Assembly: GCF_008831235.1 (NCBI RefSeq)
Contig: NZ_WBKF01000001.1
Location: 62,001-126,000 of the forward strand
Length of the DNA: 64,000 nt
Source of the DNA: Pseudoclavibacter sp. CFCC 11306
Lineage (GTDB): Bacteria; Actinomycetota; Actinomycetes; Actinomycetales; Microbacteriaceae
Direction of reading: 5' to 3'
The notes under the pieces are model-generated. The model did no database searches. It saw only the letters and a list, made by a program, of their open reading frames with translations, and was not told the origin of the DNA. A program made the translations under genes and the position numbers. Within the stretch, counting starts at the first letter, position 1, and every line of letters begins with the position of its first letter. This document shows positions 15,862 through 25,182 of the stretch, piece after piece.

Positions 15862-18471
15862 TCAGTTCTGAATGCGTTGGCGGGCCTGCGCCTGCACCAG
15901 TGTCTTGAGACGGGCACGGACTTCATCGTGGATGGCGGTCGACGTTTCGACCCTGGTCTCGACGGAGACCACGAGGCCGTATCGGACGTGATTTCCCTTC
16001 TTGAGTGTGGAACCGTCCTTCATGCACTCGATGTCGATCGGGAGAGTTCCGTCCACCCCGAAGATCATCGATCCGTACCCTTCGAAGATCTCATGCTGAC
16101 AACTTCCCCGGCGAGCGTTTCGATACTCAGCCTCGGCTCGTGAACCAGCAGTGATCTTCTTGTCAGGCGTTTCGAAAAAGAGCTTCGTTCCCCGGTATCT
16201 GTTGAGCTGTCCCGAAGTCGGGGCCATGTATGCCAACGTGACGGTCACTCGGTGCCACTCGGGTCTCGAACGGAGTGACTGCGGGAGCGGGACGCGGTAG
16301 GTGTGGCGCTGCTCGCGTTCGATGAGTCCGCCTGCGATCAACACGGCACGGTTGGTTGCGGCGTTACCCAAACGGGTGGTGTCGATCGAGCCGTACCCCA
16401 ACAACGCACTGAGCTCTCGACGTGCCTGCTGGGGATCCATACCGAGGAGCCGCTGCAAACGCGCGGCGCGATCACCCCATGAGCTCGAGTGGATCAAGAG
16501 AGCTTTCGCGAGAACAGGGTGGTAGAGAGAATCCGGGAAGGTGGGATCTCCGAGATCAGCTCCGGCTTCGAGAACGTCGAAGAGTCGGCTGGCTTCGCGC
16601 GTAACAAGTGCTGTGGCATTACTGGTGCCGTGAGTAAAGGCAACAGCGTCTGTAGCGCCACCTCGGGCCGGTGCGGCAACACGTGTTCCGGGTGCAGTCG
16701 CGGGAGTGTTCAGAGGCTGGAGCTCAGCCTCGCTCGCTCCTTGTTCGACAACGGGGCGGGAATAAAGTACGCGCCCACCGGCATGATAGATATCCGGCTT
16801 GATCGAACGCCCAACTCCTGGACCGACGGCGCTGTAGTGAGCAGGCATGCCCTCGCTGACTAGGTCCCACACCCCATCCGGCAGTGCAATCTCTCCTGCT
16901 TCGTCAGCGTGGATCGCGCCCACGGTGATCGCGTTGAGTGCGTCTCCGGGAGGAAGAATGCCGCGTTGGCGACTCGTGGACCGTGCTGCTTTGAGCGCAG
17001 CCAGGCGGGCATCGTCGGGTGTATGCGCATCATCGGCAGGGATCGAGATTGGCCTGCTGTGGTTTCCAGCGCTAACGATGAATAGAAGATTCTTCTCGAG
17101 CGCTAGCCAATCGAGAAGACGACCAAGTGCGCTCATCCTCCGAACAAGAGCTCGCGACTCAGCGCCGATCGAGAGATTGATGATTCGTACGCTGGACGCA
17201 ACGGGCTCTTGGCCCCGTTCTCCCCCCACGATCCGCAAGACGGCACGATGAAGGAGGTCCGGGAACAAGGCGTCGTCAAGAACATGCTCGACGTTGGGAT
17301 AGATTTCGTGCGGTCGCATAATTGGGCGCACGTAGAGCCGTCGGTTCAGTGGTTCAGCGGAGGATGAAAGATCGCCGTGGATGATCAGCGATGCCATCGA
17401 GGTTCCATGATGACGGGAGCCAACAGCATAATCGCTGCCCAAGTCATCGGGGTCATCGACGACCAGGCGTCCTGCGAGGACGTCGTGATTCACAAATGGG
17501 AGTCCGTCGAGCAGCGCGATACGAGGGAGCCCGTCGATTTGCCCAGTCGGGGGCAGGTTTGTCGATGAGGGCAGATCTTCAGTAGGAGCAGCGACGCTCA
17601 TTGGGGTGCTGGGACCGACGAACATGACTTCATCCGCAGTGAGAATGCTGATGGCGTCCGCACCGTCCTCGAGGACTGCAGAGACCTGTTGAACTGGAAG
17701 CTCAACAAGAAGAGCGTGGTAGTTGATGCCAGCGATCTCAGAACGGCTCTTGACGCTTCCGCCGGATTGAACGATCAACGAAGTCAGGTGAGTTTCGGCT
17801 CGCTGACGGTCTCTGGCGTCACGCCGATACCAGAGTTCGATTTCAACGCGCACCGGGCTGTAGTACTGGCCCGCGACCTCAAGCCGTTCCTTCCAGCTTT
17901 CGATCAACCCTGTTTCGCGGATGCGGTCTTCTGGCCCCCAACGGCGTATTGCGCGCAATTGCTCGAATGCGGTTCGGAACTTCGTGAGTCCGCGTTCGAA
18001 GGGCATCTTCGGGTTTGCTACCCAGTCGTTGAAGAGCTTGACGAGTTGCCCGGCTGCTTTGGCGTTCGACATGACGAGTTGCAGCGACCGTCCGACTTTG
18101 TCGTCGGTGCGTCCCTCTGTTTTCTTCTCCATGTGGAAGTCGTCGTCGGGGTCTGTTTCGTCATCGAGTAGTTCTGTGAGGAACTCTAAGCCTTCGATCT
18201 TGGCGACGGCGTTACGGAAGTCGGCGATGGTGCCTGCTAGGTCAAACACGAGAACAAGCTCTGGATCGACTTCATCAAGAGTCTCGGTGGAAAGCTGTGC
18301 CCGACGCTTGTCGAATGCGTCAACGAGTTCACGGAACTTAGGGGCGAGGCGTTCGCCTTGTCTCCCAGAGCCGGGACCTTTGACCGAGGGCGGCACTGAC
18401 GGCGGCTGTTTGAGGCGAGTGCCGATCTCTGGTGCCCCGAGCGCGAGAAGCGGCCGCCCCTCACCGGTCAT
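15862..18471 (-). CDS. ietS: Subtilisin-like serine protease of an IetAS-type defence system
   Basis: 869 aa with an S8 protease domain in the middle: Asp322 (ALLDGLP), His355 (HHGTSMA), oxyanion Asn470 (SAGN) and Ser617 (HGTSNA) are all present. There is no signal peptide; the 300-residue N-terminal extension is charged and helical, so the protease is cytoplasmic. The C-terminal 200 residues are beta-rich. A cytoplasmic subtilase coupled to a stand-alone AAA ATPase is the defining composition of IetAS anti-phage systems. Its ATG overlaps the ietA stop by 4 bp (ATGA). Known of the family: phage protection needing both genes. The trigger and protease substrate are unknown. Confidence 0.88.
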   Translation of the reverse strand: MTGEGRPLLALGAPEIGTRLKQPPSVPPSVKGPGSGRQGERLAPKFRELVDAFDKRRAQLSTETLDEVDPELVLVFDLAGTIADFRNAVAKIEGLEFLTELLDDETDPDDDFHMEKKTEGRTDDKVGRSLQLVMSNAKAAGQLVKLFNDWVANPKMPFERGLTKFRTAFEQLRAIRRWGPEDRIRETGLIESWKERLEVAGQYYSPVRVEIELWYRRDARDRQRAETHLTSLIVQSGGSVKSRSEIAGINYHALLVELPVQQVSAVLEDGADAISILTADEVMFVGPSTPMSVAAPTEDLPSSTNLPPTGQIDGLPRIALLDGLPFVNHDVLAGRLVVDDPDDLGSDYAVGSRHHGTSMASLIIHGDLSSSAEPLNRRLYVRPIMRPHEIYPNVEHVLDDALFPDLLHRAVLRIVGGERGQEPVASSVRIINLSIGAESRALVRRMSALGRLLDWLALEKNLLFIVSAGNHSRPISIPADDAHTPDDARLAALKAARSTSRQRGILPPGDALNAITVGAIHADEAGEIALPDGVWDLVSEGMPAHYSAVGPGVGRSIKPDIYHAGGRVLYSRPVVEQGASEAELQPLNTPATAPGTRVAAPARGGATDAVAFTHGTSNATALVTREASRLFDVLEAGADLGDPTFPDSLYHPVLAKALLIHSSSWGDRAARLQRLLGMDPQQARRELSALLGYGSIDTTRLGNAATNRAVLIAGGLIEREQRHTYRVPLPQSLRSRPEWHRVTVTLAYMAPTSGQLNRYRGTKLFFETPDKKITAGSRAEAEYRNARRGSCQHEIFEGYGSMIFGVDGTLPIDIECMKDGSTLKKGNHVRYGLVVSVETRVETSTAIHDEVRARLKTLVQAQARQRIQN

Positions 18472-19424
18472 TCAGTGGCCTGACTACGCCAGTGCTCTAG
18501 CCGTTCTTTCACGATACGGCGTACGTCAGCGTCTGGCAGTTCGAGAACTGCTCGTCTGCGCACGTCAAGGGCGAATTCTTCGAGTTCTGCGAAACTTGCT
18601 CCAGCGAGCTTGTCCGCAAGAGTTCGAGGCGCGAACCCCAGATCACCGCCGAAGCGATCAGCCAGCCGTTCGAGATAGTGCGTTGCCTGGGAACGGCTCG
18701 GTGCCTCGAGCTCAGCACGAACTTGGAACCTTCGCCAGGCGGCTCGGTCGAGGAGCTCGCTGTGATTTGTTGCTCCGACAAGGACGACGTGGGCAGGGAG
18801 GCGGTCGATCTGGAGAAGGAGCGTTGAGACCACGCGTTTGATCTCGCCGGTTTCATGCTCGTCAGCGCGTTCCTTGGCAATCGTGTCGAGCTCATCGAAG
18901 AACAGAACGCAACGACGTGTCCTGGCGAATTCGAACGCGCTGTCGAGACGGGCCGCGGTCTCTCCGAGGAAACTTGAGACCACGCCCTCATAGCGAATGA
19001 CGTAGAACGGAAGCATCAGTTCAGATGCGATCGCCTCAGCGACGCTTGTTTTCCCGTTCCCGGGCGGGCCAGAAAGGAGCAGGCGGTTACGGGGTTCGAT
19101 TCCGTAGCTTCGAAGCAACTCTGCGCGACGTTGTTCTTCGACAAGCTCCGTGATGACTCTCTGTGGCACAGGAGCAAGTTCAAGTTCTGCCAGTCGACGC
19201 TGAGGAACGATCTCCTCGACAAGGTCGCGGACGGCGGCTGCACGATCGTCTCTCGTCAGCCCCTGACCGGTCGTCGTAATGAGTTCAGAGAGGCGATCCG
19301 CCAGTAGGTGGTGTTGGTTGGCGCGCTCTTCGGCGATCACGGCCTCTACCAGCGTGCGGAACCTGTCACGATCGCCGTGGCGCTCAGCCTGGACAAGATC
19401 GAGGAGGAGGTCTGCTCGCGCCAT
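18468..19424 (-). CDS. ietA: AAA+ ATPase of an IetAS-type defence system
   Basis: 318 aa. After a 100-residue helical N-domain comes one AAA+ module: Walker A GPPGNGKT (119-126), Walker B CVLFFDELD (172-180), a sensor-1 Asn in VLVGATNHSE, and the Arg-rich box 'AAWRRF'. The layout resembles the small AAA ATPases that pair with subtilases. It is first in the operon, with AAGGAGGA ideally placed before ATG 19424, followed by overlapping ietS and the PIN-like gene. Presumed function: ATP-driven sensing or activation of the protease during phage infection. A nearby promoter candidate is listed separately. Confidence 0.88.
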   Translation of the reverse strand: MARADLLLDLVQAERHGDRDRFRTLVEAVIAEERANQHHLLADRLSELITTTGQGLTRDDRAAAVRDLVEEIVPQRRLAELELAPVPQRVITELVEEQRRAELLRSYGIEPRNRLLLSGPPGNGKTSVAEAIASELMLPFYVIRYEGVVSSFLGETAARLDSAFEFARTRRCVLFFDELDTIAKERADEHETGEIKRVVSTLLLQIDRLPAHVVLVGATNHSELLDRAAWRRFQVRAELEAPSRSQATHYLERLADRFGGDLGFAPRTLADKLAGASFAELEEFALDVRRRAVLELPDADVRRIVKERLEHWRSQATE

Positions 19425-19464
19425 TGGTAGTCCTCCTTCAGCATCGATCTGCCATGTATTCCCA

Positions 19465-19493
19465 GTCTACCGGTTGTCCTTCGCCATGCTAAG
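19465..19493 (-). promoter_or_regulatory. Candidate sigma-70-type promoter for ietA operon
   Basis: On the minus strand TTAGCA is followed after 17 bp by TAGACT, about 40 bp upstream of the ietA ATG and its strong ribosome site. No operator symmetry was seen. Confidence 0.4.
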
Positions 19494-19662
19494 GCGCCGC
19501 ACCGACATCGAGTGCCCCAAGGCGTGTCTCGAGGGCTCCGGCGAAGCGCTTGCCGCCTGCGAGCGCCTAACCCACGACAGGTCCGTGGGGTGTGTATGCA
19601 GTTAGGCGGTCAACGATTACGGAGTATCTTCCGGGGTGACGACGAGTTTGACGGGCTCGGGC

Positions 19663-20844
19663 TCAGCCAACCTTTCCGAACGCCTGCTCCAGGAACTCTG
19701 CCGTGATCGGGTTCACGGTCTCGTTGCGGCGGATGTAGTGCTCTCTGGTGATCGAGGGGTCGCTGTGGCCGAGGAGTTCGGAAGCGAGCTGCAGTCCCCC
19801 GATCTCGTTGATCGCAGTCGCGGCGGTGCGGCGGAACCTGTGCGGGGTCACGTCTGCGACCCCGGCCTTGTCCATCACGTCGCGGAGTTGCCTGCGGACG
19901 TTGTTGGTCGTGTGCGGTGTCCCGACGCGGGTCGCGAACAGCAGTGCGTCGGGGTGGGTGAAGCGGATCTTCTTGAGGCGCGCTTGAATCGCTCGGAGCG
20001 TGAACCCTGGCAGGGCGACTCGGCGGACGGATCGCGCCGTCTTGGGGTGATCCTGCCGGTGGGTGGGTTCGCCTTTTCTGCTCACGATCGTTCCCGAGAT
20101 CCGCACGGATGGGATCGGAGCGTCCAGGTCGAGGTCTCCAAGTCGGATCGCGAGGAGCTCTCCGATGCGGGCTGAGGTGCCGAGCATGACTTCTACGATC
20201 TGTCCGAGTTGCCCGTCGGGTTTCGGTCCTGCTTTGATCGGGCGCTGCTCCCACGCACTAATGCCAGTGCGGATGGCTTTGAGCTCGTCCCAGGTGAAGA
20301 CGTCCGGGGTTCGTGCGGGACGGCGGAGCCGGGAGACGTGATCCATCGGGTTGCGCGGGATGATCTCGTGGCGCACTGCGAGCGAGAGGGCGAGGCGGAG
20401 GACAACTCTGGCTTGACATGCCCGGTTGTAGCTCTTCTTCGCGAGTTGCTTGAGGAAGTAGTCGCAGCGGGCCACGCCGATCTCTCGAAGTGTGACCTCC
20501 TTGAAGAACGGCAGGACGAGGGTGCGCATGTTGCGCTCGTAAAGCAGCCTGGTCGTTGGTGAGAGCCGGTCCTCAAGGTGCATGTCCTCAAGCCAGTAGG
20601 ACACCAGCGCCGGGAAGGAGCTGTCGGCACTCATCCCCGAGAACCCTGGATGGAACAGATCCCGCTCGGAGAGCTTCTTCTTCAGCGCACGCTCCGCGCC
20701 GGGCCTGGTCGCGCCGGTAACTTGGACGTGACGCCCCTTCCCGTCCCAGTCGCGATACCGGGTTCGGGCGACGTATCGTCCCGCGTCGGTGCGGCGGATG
20801 GTGATGATGCCGAAAGTTCCGATCGGGGTGCGGGGTCTAGCCAC
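19663..20844 (-). CDS. Tyrosine recombinase (phage/ICE-type integrase)
   Basis: 393 aa. An N-terminal AP2-like arm-binding segment (RRTDAGRYVARTRYRDWDGK) is followed by the SAM-like core-binding domain and the catalytic domain. Visible catalytic residues are Arg in TSARIGELLAIR, His-x-x-Arg in TPHRFRRTAAT, His in LLGHSDP and the nucleophile Tyr in REHYIRRN. All are in place, so the enzyme looks active. The GTG at 20844 has GGAGGAG upstream, and the longer ORF start is not supported. It sits between two defence operons, 5.6 kb inside the tRNA-Pro relic. It may be the recombinase that used the tRNA, or a later arrival. Confidence 0.93.
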   Translation of the reverse strand: MARPRTPIGTFGIITIRRTDAGRYVARTRYRDWDGKGRHVQVTGATRPGAERALKKKLSERDLFHPGFSGMSADSSFPALVSYWLEDMHLEDRLSPTTRLLYERNMRTLVLPFFKEVTLREIGVARCDYFLKQLAKKSYNRACQARVVLRLALSLAVRHEIIPRNPMDHVSRLRRPARTPDVFTWDELKAIRTGISAWEQRPIKAGPKPDGQLGQIVEVMLGTSARIGELLAIRLGDLDLDAPIPSVRISGTIVSRKGEPTHRQDHPKTARSVRRVALPGFTLRAIQARLKKIRFTHPDALLFATRVGTPHTTNNVRRQLRDVMDKAGVADVTPHRFRRTAATAINEIGGLQLASELLGHSDPSITREHYIRRNETVNPITAEFLEQAFGKVG

Positions 20845-20982
20845 GAATGCTCTCCTCCGTGGCGATGTCGGAATCGGTTCGTGCTGCGGGGTCTTCGCTG
20901 TGGAGTTGTGACTGCATCCGTTAAGTCTGGATGGGCCCGCGGATAGATCTGACGAGAGCAACTCCGGATATGACCGCCTCGG

Positions 20983-21693
20983 TCAGATGACGGTCCGGGC
21001 CCAGTCCAGGTTGAGGGTTCCTACTTGCCCAACTATCCATCGCCGACTCTTTTGTGCGAGTCGCGCATTGAGAGAATCGAAGTGGCGAGCGTCAAGGGGG
21101 CGACCGATCATGAGAAGGTGCTCTGGTGACAAGGGAAAGCTCACTGTTGATGGCGCATCGTCTTGCGCCTCTCCCCAGAGCAAGACCGCACCATCGCCGG
21201 TCGCGAGGTTCTTGGTGTTGTGAACAGCCCATGGCCAGCTTTCGATACCAAGTGATGCGAGCCGGAGGAGGTCCTTCATGTGTTGCGAGAGCATCAGGCG
21301 GTCAGCGAGTTTGAGTTTTGCCTCTTCGGTCGTTCCGTCGGTCTTTAGAAGGACAGCGGGTGTGTCAATTTCTGATTGGTCCGCGTAGCGTCCTCGGTGC
21401 AGGTGCATGTCGAGGAACGCTACGGTATCGGACTTCTCCTGGTCCGAGAGTTTGTGTCCGTAACGTAGTTTGGATAGTGCGGGAATTCCCAGCGCCTCGA
21501 TCTTCGAGAACTCGCCTTCCAGGTCGCGCTTGAGTACTTCTGGCTCGTAGCCGTAGCTCACGACTGTGGCATTGACGACGTCGGTAGTGACCCCGATCCT
21601 TTTCAGGATGTCAATAACCTCGACGTTGCCACCCTTATCGCCCCACTGCTTGAGATATGCACGTGAGAGCATGTGGGAACGCTTCACGCTCAT
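20983..21693 (-). CDS. DUF4238-like third gene of the SIR2-HerA operon
   Basis: 236 aa. The N-terminus, SVKRSHMLSRAYLKQWGDK, resembles the DUF4238 signature (His followed by P/S-x-x-YL-x-x-F/W). A mid-region with FLDMHLHRGRYADQ follows. The molecular function of the family is unknown. The ATG at 21693 overlaps the herA stop by 4 bp (ATGA), so expression is coupled to the SIR2-HerA pair. It is the last gene of the operon. By position it is either an extra effector or a modulator. The longer reading frame to 21834 lies inside herA and is rejected. Confidence 0.7.
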   Translation of the reverse strand: MSVKRSHMLSRAYLKQWGDKGGNVEVIDILKRIGVTTDVVNATVVSYGYEPEVLKRDLEGEFSKIEALGIPALSKLRYGHKLSDQEKSDTVAFLDMHLHRGRYADQSEIDTPAVLLKTDGTTEEAKLKLADRLMLSQHMKDLLRLASLGIESWPWAVHNTKNLATGDGAVLLWGEAQDDAPSTVSFPLSPEHLLMIGRPLDARHFDSLNARLAQKSRRWIVGQVGTLNLDWARTVI

Positions 21694-23630
21694 GAGCTTT
21701 CCTTGCTTTCGCTTGGCCGCGCCTGCCACTTGTCGTTGAGCGTCATAGTCTTGCTGTTTGGCTCGAACGGGGGCTCGAGCGCCGAGACGGAGACCACGAC
21801 CGGCACCTGTGCGGAGACCCCCGAGAGAATGCAAGTGCCGGTCGGGAGAATCGGAAGGGATTCGAAGGAGATCTTGTCGAGGTACGAGACTGCCTTTTCA
21901 ATCGCGTGGATGTCGAGGTTGTTGACGAGCCGGTGGAGGAAGTAGTTGTGGAGTTGCGAGACGATAGTGTCTGAGATGTCGTGGGGTCGTTGGGTCGCGA
22001 TCGTCAGGAAGACGCCGAATTTTCGCCCCTCTTTAACGATCTCCTCGAATGTCTCAAGCCTGTAGTCTTTCCAGCTTTCGCTCTCTCGGGCAGAGACCGT
22101 CGACAGGATGTTGTGTGCCTCGTCAATGATGATGTTGAGGAAGGTTCCGTTCTCGGCCTTCTTCTTGCGGTCGTAGAGCTGGCGGCACAGCAGCAACGGG
22201 ATGACCTTCTTCATGTCGAGGTTCACGTCCCGGAGCGAGATCACTGTGAGCGGCCGTGTAAGTAACTCCCCGTCTGAGACCTCGAGGAGCTTCTGTATCG
22301 AGGGCATGCGCGTCTCGAGGCGCTTGATGACGGGGCCGAGGTGCTCCCGATTAGCGAAGCCTCGGAACACGTCGCTGTAGTACTGGATGATGAGTTTGAA
22401 CCTGATCCGGTTCATATGCTCAACAAGACCGAACGAAAGATCCAGAGCCTTTATCGCGTCGAGCGTCACCTCCTTGAAGTACTGGTCATTGGTGGGAACG
22501 TTCGCATAGATATCGCCGCGAGAGTCATCGCGGTAGTAGAAGGTCTTTCCGACGTTGTGGTAGCCGAGCTTTGCGTGCAGCCGGTCGGTGTATTCGGTCA
22601 GCTCCTGTGGAGCGTTTGCGCCGAGCGCGAGGGCCACTTCTTTGAGGAAGTGGTTGATCGACGCACGGTCTTGGGCGGAGTCACCGTTCTTCACGGCGTT
22701 GTAGACGATGTAGCCGATTTCGTGCCTGAGGGCTTCATCGTCGTCGAGCTTCTCATCCCAATAGGGGCTATCGAGCGTTCGTTGGATGAAGGGGGCCTGC
22801 GTCTTCTCCGAGGCGTCGAGGAGGACCGTCCAAAAGACTGGGTCTTCGGCAGTCTCCTTCGATATGGGGAGGCGGTGGCCGTTCCCGTCTCTGGTTGAGA
22901 GAACGTACTCACGTCTGAGCTCGTTGTCAGTGATGACGGAAGTGGAGCGGTGGTCTTCGGTTTCTTCCGAGGTGTTGACGTACTCTCCGTTGAAGTCGAT
23001 CAGCACGAACTCCGCGTTCTTCTTGAACTGATCAGAGTGCTTGTACTGTTCGAAGAGCCGGTGATAGACCGCCGCGAGCGTGTACGACTTGCCGCTCCCC
23101 GTGTTACCGAAGATCCCGATGTGGCTTGCAAAGACGGCGTCGACGCCGATGTTGACCTGTTGCCCCTTCTCCATCGCCAGGCTCCCGATCGTAAGCGCGA
23201 TGTCTTCTGGGCCGACGAAGCTGTGGATCTCATCGAACTCGGCCTGAGTGAGGAGGAAACAGTCATTGTTTACCAGCGGGAGTTCACGGACACCTCGACG
23301 GAACTTGCCCCCTCGGTCAAAGTATCCGAGCAGACTAACGGTCAGGATCCGGTCGACGTGCGATCGCTTGCTGCTGTAGAAGGAGCTGGAGTCGTTGTCT
23401 TCGGTGACGGCCTCGCCGTCGACCTTGGCGATGATGTCGTAGAAGCCCTTAGCGATCTTAATGTAGCCGCCCACGGACACGTTCCGTAGCGTCTTGCCCT
23501 GGTAGAGCAAGTGGGAGCCGTTCTTGGCCTTGTCAACACGGATACGCACGGTGCGGCCGTTGATCTCAACGACGCTTCCGATCTTGAAAACAGACAGCTC
23601 TTGAAGCTCGGCGTCGCTACTCAACATCAT
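21690..23630 (-). CDS. herA: HerA-family ATPase/translocase of a SIR2-HerA defence system
   Basis: 646 aa. An N-terminal beta-barrel HAS domain (residues 1-110) is followed by a FtsK/HerA motor with Walker A GNTGSGKS (175-182) and Walker B NIIIDEAHNIL (about 500), then the TQRP segment that closes the active site. HerA proteins form hexameric DNA-dependent ATPases. When paired with SIR2 proteins they assemble into large complexes that deplete NAD+ on phage infection. The gene overlaps sir2 by 14 bp and the downstream DUF4238 gene by 4 bp. Two adjacent ATGs (MM) are possible starts. Role as the motor/sensor partner of SIR2 is inferred from the pairing. Confidence 0.9.
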   Translation of the reverse strand: MMLSSDAELQELSVFKIGSVVEINGRTVRIRVDKAKNGSHLLYQGKTLRNVSVGGYIKIAKGFYDIIAKVDGEAVTEDNDSSSFYSSKRSHVDRILTVSLLGYFDRGGKFRRGVRELPLVNNDCFLLTQAEFDEIHSFVGPEDIALTIGSLAMEKGQQVNIGVDAVFASHIGIFGNTGSGKSYTLAAVYHRLFEQYKHSDQFKKNAEFVLIDFNGEYVNTSEETEDHRSTSVITDNELRREYVLSTRDGNGHRLPISKETAEDPVFWTVLLDASEKTQAPFIQRTLDSPYWDEKLDDDEALRHEIGYIVYNAVKNGDSAQDRASINHFLKEVALALGANAPQELTEYTDRLHAKLGYHNVGKTFYYRDDSRGDIYANVPTNDQYFKEVTLDAIKALDLSFGLVEHMNRIRFKLIIQYYSDVFRGFANREHLGPVIKRLETRMPSIQKLLEVSDGELLTRPLTVISLRDVNLDMKKVIPLLLCRQLYDRKKKAENGTFLNIIIDEAHNILSTVSARESESWKDYRLETFEEIVKEGRKFGVFLTIATQRPHDISDTIVSQLHNYFLHRLVNNLDIHAIEKAVSYLDKISFESLPILPTGTCILSGVSAQVPVVVSVSALEPPFEPNSKTMTLNDKWQARPSESKESS

Positions 23631-24879
23631 CGATCTCCAGCGGTTCCGCTAGCTTGAGTCGGACGTCGACCACACTGTCGGGCTTGCGCGGGGCCTTGGG
23701 CAGGAGCGGTTCGAAGAACGCCTTCGTAATGCTGCTCAAAGTGTAAGTTTCTTGGTCCGTCTCTTCGGCTGTCTTGGGCGTGCTGACCACGAGGATGTTG
23801 CCGTTGGCTGCAAGGTCTGCGTTGAGGCGATCTTTGAGGGCTTGCGCTTCATCGGGATGGTAAGCGAAAACGATGACCTGCAGTGTCGGATTGGTGCGTG
23901 CTGCGCGGATGATGAGCTCACGGATGTGCTCGTCCCGGCAAGAGAATCCGATGATGAACAGGATGCTGTTTTCCTTCTCGAGGGTGTTCGAGAAGATGCG
24001 GAGGAGATCGTAGTAGTTCTGGTTCAGCACCGTCAGGCCGAATTTATCCTTGGTGGGATTCACGATTGCGAGCTGCTCGTACTCGGCCATGAACGCATCC
24101 AGCAGAGATTCTTCCAACGGCGTCGGTTTGTCCGCGACCTGTACGAGCTCGTCGATCTTGGTCCCTTTATCCACGTCGTAGAGCGCACCATTCGCCGAAT
24201 GGAGTGTTCCACGGATAGAGTCGAATACTTCCGTGCTCGGGTTGAAGGTTATGACTTCTTTTGTCTCTTCGCCGAGATCGATCTTTCGTGTGGCCCAGCT
24301 CGTGGATCCGTGCAGTTTGAACAGGTTGAATGTCGGTACTTCTGCAAGGTTGTCGTACTGGAGGCTGCGGCGGGACTTCACGGTTCCGAAGTTGCTGGCA
24401 CTGAACATTGGCAGGTATCGCCCTGAGAATCCGTCGTTCAGTTCGAGTTGAAGTTCTTCAGCGGCGACCTCAGTTGCGAGATCAACGTTCGTGGTGAAGA
24501 GGTTGACCTGCTTGTCGAGAATTGAGCTTCTTCGTCGAACGAGAAGGGTGTTCAGGGTGCGCAGGAACCCACGGTATGTATCGAGAATCGGGCTCGCTTC
24601 AAGTGATTCATTGATCACGTCGGCGTTGGGGTCGATGACGCCCTCGAAGAAGTAGGCATACACCGACGCACGCACCCGATTCAGCGTGGCCGTTGGTACG
24701 TCCTCATTCTGCGCAAGGTATGTGAGCCAGTCTTCGACGTCACCCAGGGGCTTGAACAGGTCTGCTGATGCGCCAGCGCCGAGAAGGAAGTTGAGGTGCG
24801 CATCTTGGACGATGTCACGCAGCTCCTCGACGCTGAGGTGGTTCGTTCGTTCCACTTGTCCGGTCTCACTCTCCGCCAT
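23617..24879 (-). CDS. SIR2-domain NADase of a SIR2-HerA defence system
   Basis: 420 aa. The SIR2 fold is recognisable by GAGAS (34-38, NAD phosphate loop), TTN with Asn131 (LFTTNVD) and the catalytic His190 in KLHGSTSW. A second Rossmann-half motif (FIIGFSCRDEHIREL) is in the C-terminal half. The zinc finger of deacetylase sirtuins is missing, as in bacterial defence SIR2s that hydrolyse NAD+. It is first gene of the SIR2-HerA-DUF4238 operon. It is divergent from the ART-like gene at 25183, with a 303-bp intergenic region between. Expected outcome on infection: NAD+ depletion and abortive growth arrest. Confidence 0.9.
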   Translation of the reverse strand: MAESETGQVERTNHLSVEELRDIVQDAHLNFLLGAGASADLFKPLGDVEDWLTYLAQNEDVPTATLNRVRASVYAYFFEGVIDPNADVINESLEASPILDTYRGFLRTLNTLLVRRRSSILDKQVNLFTTNVDLATEVAAEELQLELNDGFSGRYLPMFSASNFGTVKSRRSLQYDNLAEVPTFNLFKLHGSTSWATRKIDLGEETKEVITFNPSTEVFDSIRGTLHSANGALYDVDKGTKIDELVQVADKPTPLEESLLDAFMAEYEQLAIVNPTKDKFGLTVLNQNYYDLLRIFSNTLEKENSILFIIGFSCRDEHIRELIIRAARTNPTLQVIVFAYHPDEAQALKDRLNADLAANGNILVVSTPKTAEETDQETYTLSSITKAFFEPLLPKAPRKPDSVVDVRLKLAEPLEIDDVE

Positions 24880-25182
24880 CGTGTGCCCGAGTGGGGCCGT
24901 GGCGTGTTGTTCACGATCCGAACTGGGTTACATTTCCTCCAAGAACACGGGTCAGGTAGCTGATCCGTCTTCTACCAAGAGTACTGGTCGTCATGGGGAT
25001 CAGCGGGTCTTGTAGAGACGTGATTGCACTGGTTCAGCGCCGACACCCTGGGTGTCTCCCAGCATACCTCACTGTCATGGAGCAACAACTTGACGGACGT
25101 GTCCCGGCCCGCCCAAGCGGTGGACCTGGAACTCGTGCACGGATCTCGCCGTTTGGTGGCCAACCCAATCTGAGGCGTAGGC
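24880..25182. promoter_or_regulatory. Divergent intergenic region between SIR2 operon and ART-like gene
   Basis: 303 bp without a gene. It must hold both promoters; no consensus -35/-10 pair or dyad is clear enough to place. A GAGG seven bases before the GTG at 25183 and GAGTGAGA before the SIR2 ATG are plausible ribosome sites. Confidence 0.35.

Noticed and set aside
14835-15926. Longer N-terminus for the PIN-like gene
   Set aside because: The extra 27 codons overlap ietS and lack a recognisable strand; the GTG at 15845 fits the PIN start better.
23617-24879. SIR2 protein as a protein deacetylase
   Set aside because: The zinc-binding cysteines of deacetylase sirtuins are absent and the partner is HerA; NADase of a defence system is a better fit.
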